Below the pieces are notes generated by a model. It had not been told where the DNA came from and did no database searches. It was given only the letters and a program-made list of their open reading frames with translations. Below are positions 31,886 through 32,605 of a stretch of 32,605 nucleotides of DNA, piece by piece. A program made the position numbers and the translations under genes. This DNA is from Candidatus Gastranaerophilales bacterium. GTDB lineage: Bacteria; Cyanobacteriota; Vampirovibrionia; Gastranaerophilales; Gastranaerophilaceae. Within the stretch, counting starts at the first letter, position 1; the number at the start of each line of letters is the position of its first letter. The stretch covers positions 1 through 32,605 of the forward strand of contig CALVEO010000020.1 of the NCBI GenBank assembly GCA_944326615.1, given 5' to 3'.

Positions 31886-32587
31886 TTACTTACTGTACAA
31901 TACTGCTCTGGCAGCAACAGAGTTAGGCATGATTGTCTGATCATAGAAGATTACAGGATAAATATCTGTAGGACTCTTGATTTCACAATTGCCATCAGTT
32001 CCATCGCCTCCGTCGCATGCTACAACTTTGTTTGGAGCCTTGATACCGTTTACATCAATAAAACCTCTACAAGAAGTATCAATGGCTGTTATAGCTTTAG
32101 TACCATCAGCCCCTCTTGTACAATTTTCAATTTGATCCCCTTGGAAAGTGAACATAATACCATCGTTAAAAAATAATGTTACATTACCTTCAGCAATCTC
32201 AACGTTATCTGTTAAATTTGTGGTGCCTAGTTTATTTGTTACTCTTGCTTCATAATCAGCATCTTTGGCATCTTTAAATCCCCCTGTTTCAGCTCTAACA
32301 ACATTCATTCTGCTTGTCAACATTTTTTCCAATGTATAATCACTTTCGTCATCATCAGTACTTTTAGATAAATCAGCAAAATTCCATTCATCAAGTGCCA
32401 TATTTAATGTTACAGCCTGTGACAATGCTGATAAAGCTTTTTTGTAAGCGGCTTTATATTGTGCACCTTGAGTCGAATTCATCAATGTTGGCATTGTCAT
32501 TGCAGCTACAACACCGATAATACCTAATGTAATCAATACTTCCGCAAGCGTAAAACCGCCTCTCACTCTCATGTTTGATAATCTCAT
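31886..32587 (-). CDS. Pilin-like (prepilin N-terminal domain) protein, short leader
   Basis: The 233-residue product has an 11-residue basic leader, MRLSNMRVRGG, then FTLAEVLITLGIIGVV, a textbook prepilin with the conserved glycine before the cleavage site and glutamate at mature position 5. The remainder is a helix (YKKALSALSQAVTLNMAL) and a beta-rich C-terminal domain with cysteines (CTRG, CRGF, CDGG, CEIK) likely to pair. It is probably a pilus or type II secretion pseudopilin; which cannot be told. The start at 32587 has GGTGG eight bases upstream; ATG 32593 and GTG 32599 are in the same frame. It has no homopolymeric tract, unlike the other two pilin loci. Confidence 0.88.
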   Translation of the reverse strand: MRLSNMRVRGGFTLAEVLITLGIIGVVAAMTMPTLMNSTQGAQYKAAYKKALSALSQAVTLNMALDEWNFADLSKSTDDDESDYTLEKMLTSRMNVVRAETGGFKDAKDADYEARVTNKLGTTNLTDNVEIAEGNVTLFFNDGIMFTFQGDQIENCTRGADGTKAITAIDTSCRGFIDVNGIKAPNKVVACDGGDGTDGNCEIKSPTDIYPVIFYDQTIMPNSVAARAVLYSK

Positions 32588-32605
32588 AATCATTTCCACC
32601 TTTCT

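Overview
The window is low-GC bacterial DNA with the standard genetic code. It most resembles a gut-type non-photosynthetic relative of Cyanobacteria (Gastranaerophilales, Vampirovibrionia/Melainabacteria). This is inferred from recognition, not from a search. The clues are three pilin-like proteins sharing the N-terminal core FTLAEVLITLGIIG, a B12-dependent ribonucleotide reductase, pheT standing apart from pheS, and many GC-rich palindromic repeats in otherwise AT-rich DNA.

Layout. 1-2450: a murC-murB-ddl peptidoglycan precursor operon on the minus strand. 2496-5110: leuS with its own terminator and promoter. 5160-9060: two pilin-like loci flanking a secreted NTF2-like protein and lspA. 9070-12000: a nucleotidyltransferase, an EamA permease, an SGNH hydrolase and a frameshifted flavodoxin behind a MerR-type promoter. 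12160-15440: an exported protein and pheT. 15960-17660: a RgpF-like protein and a family 2 glycosyltransferase, convergent. 18110-19080: an unknown protein with one membrane segment. 19580-25870: nrdJ, divergent from a dicarboxylate/amino-acid symporter plus ileS. 26250-27760: an unknown coiled-coil protein. 27880-31600: fusA divergent from uppS, then rdgB. 31880-32590: a third pilin-like gene with a normal short leader. The gene-free stretches at 15444-15947, 17700-18030, 19216-19583, 25872-26100 and 31600-31800 are mostly dispersed palindromic repeats.

Most interesting signal. Two pilin-like loci (5233-6494 plus; 7922-9012 minus) each have a promoter, a strong Shine-Dalgarno and an ATG, followed 25 nt after the ATG's first base by a run of exactly ten C (plus strand). 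In both, the ATG frame stops about 16 codons in, but the frame holding the FTLAEV pilin domain is open all the way back to the tract. Adding one base (or removing two) would join the start to the pilin in both cases. This is the architecture of slipped-strand phase variation, with both loci OFF as assembled. The stretch between tract and pilin (211 and 125 codons in the joined frame) is built from the same repeats that fill the intergenic regions, kept free of stops. Repeat-like in-frame inserts also appear in rdgB, ileS and leuS, reminiscent of Rickettsia palindromic elements. A second recurrent pattern is a TATAAT box 4-9 nt before the start codon with no usable Shine-Dalgarno, suggesting leaderless mRNAs.
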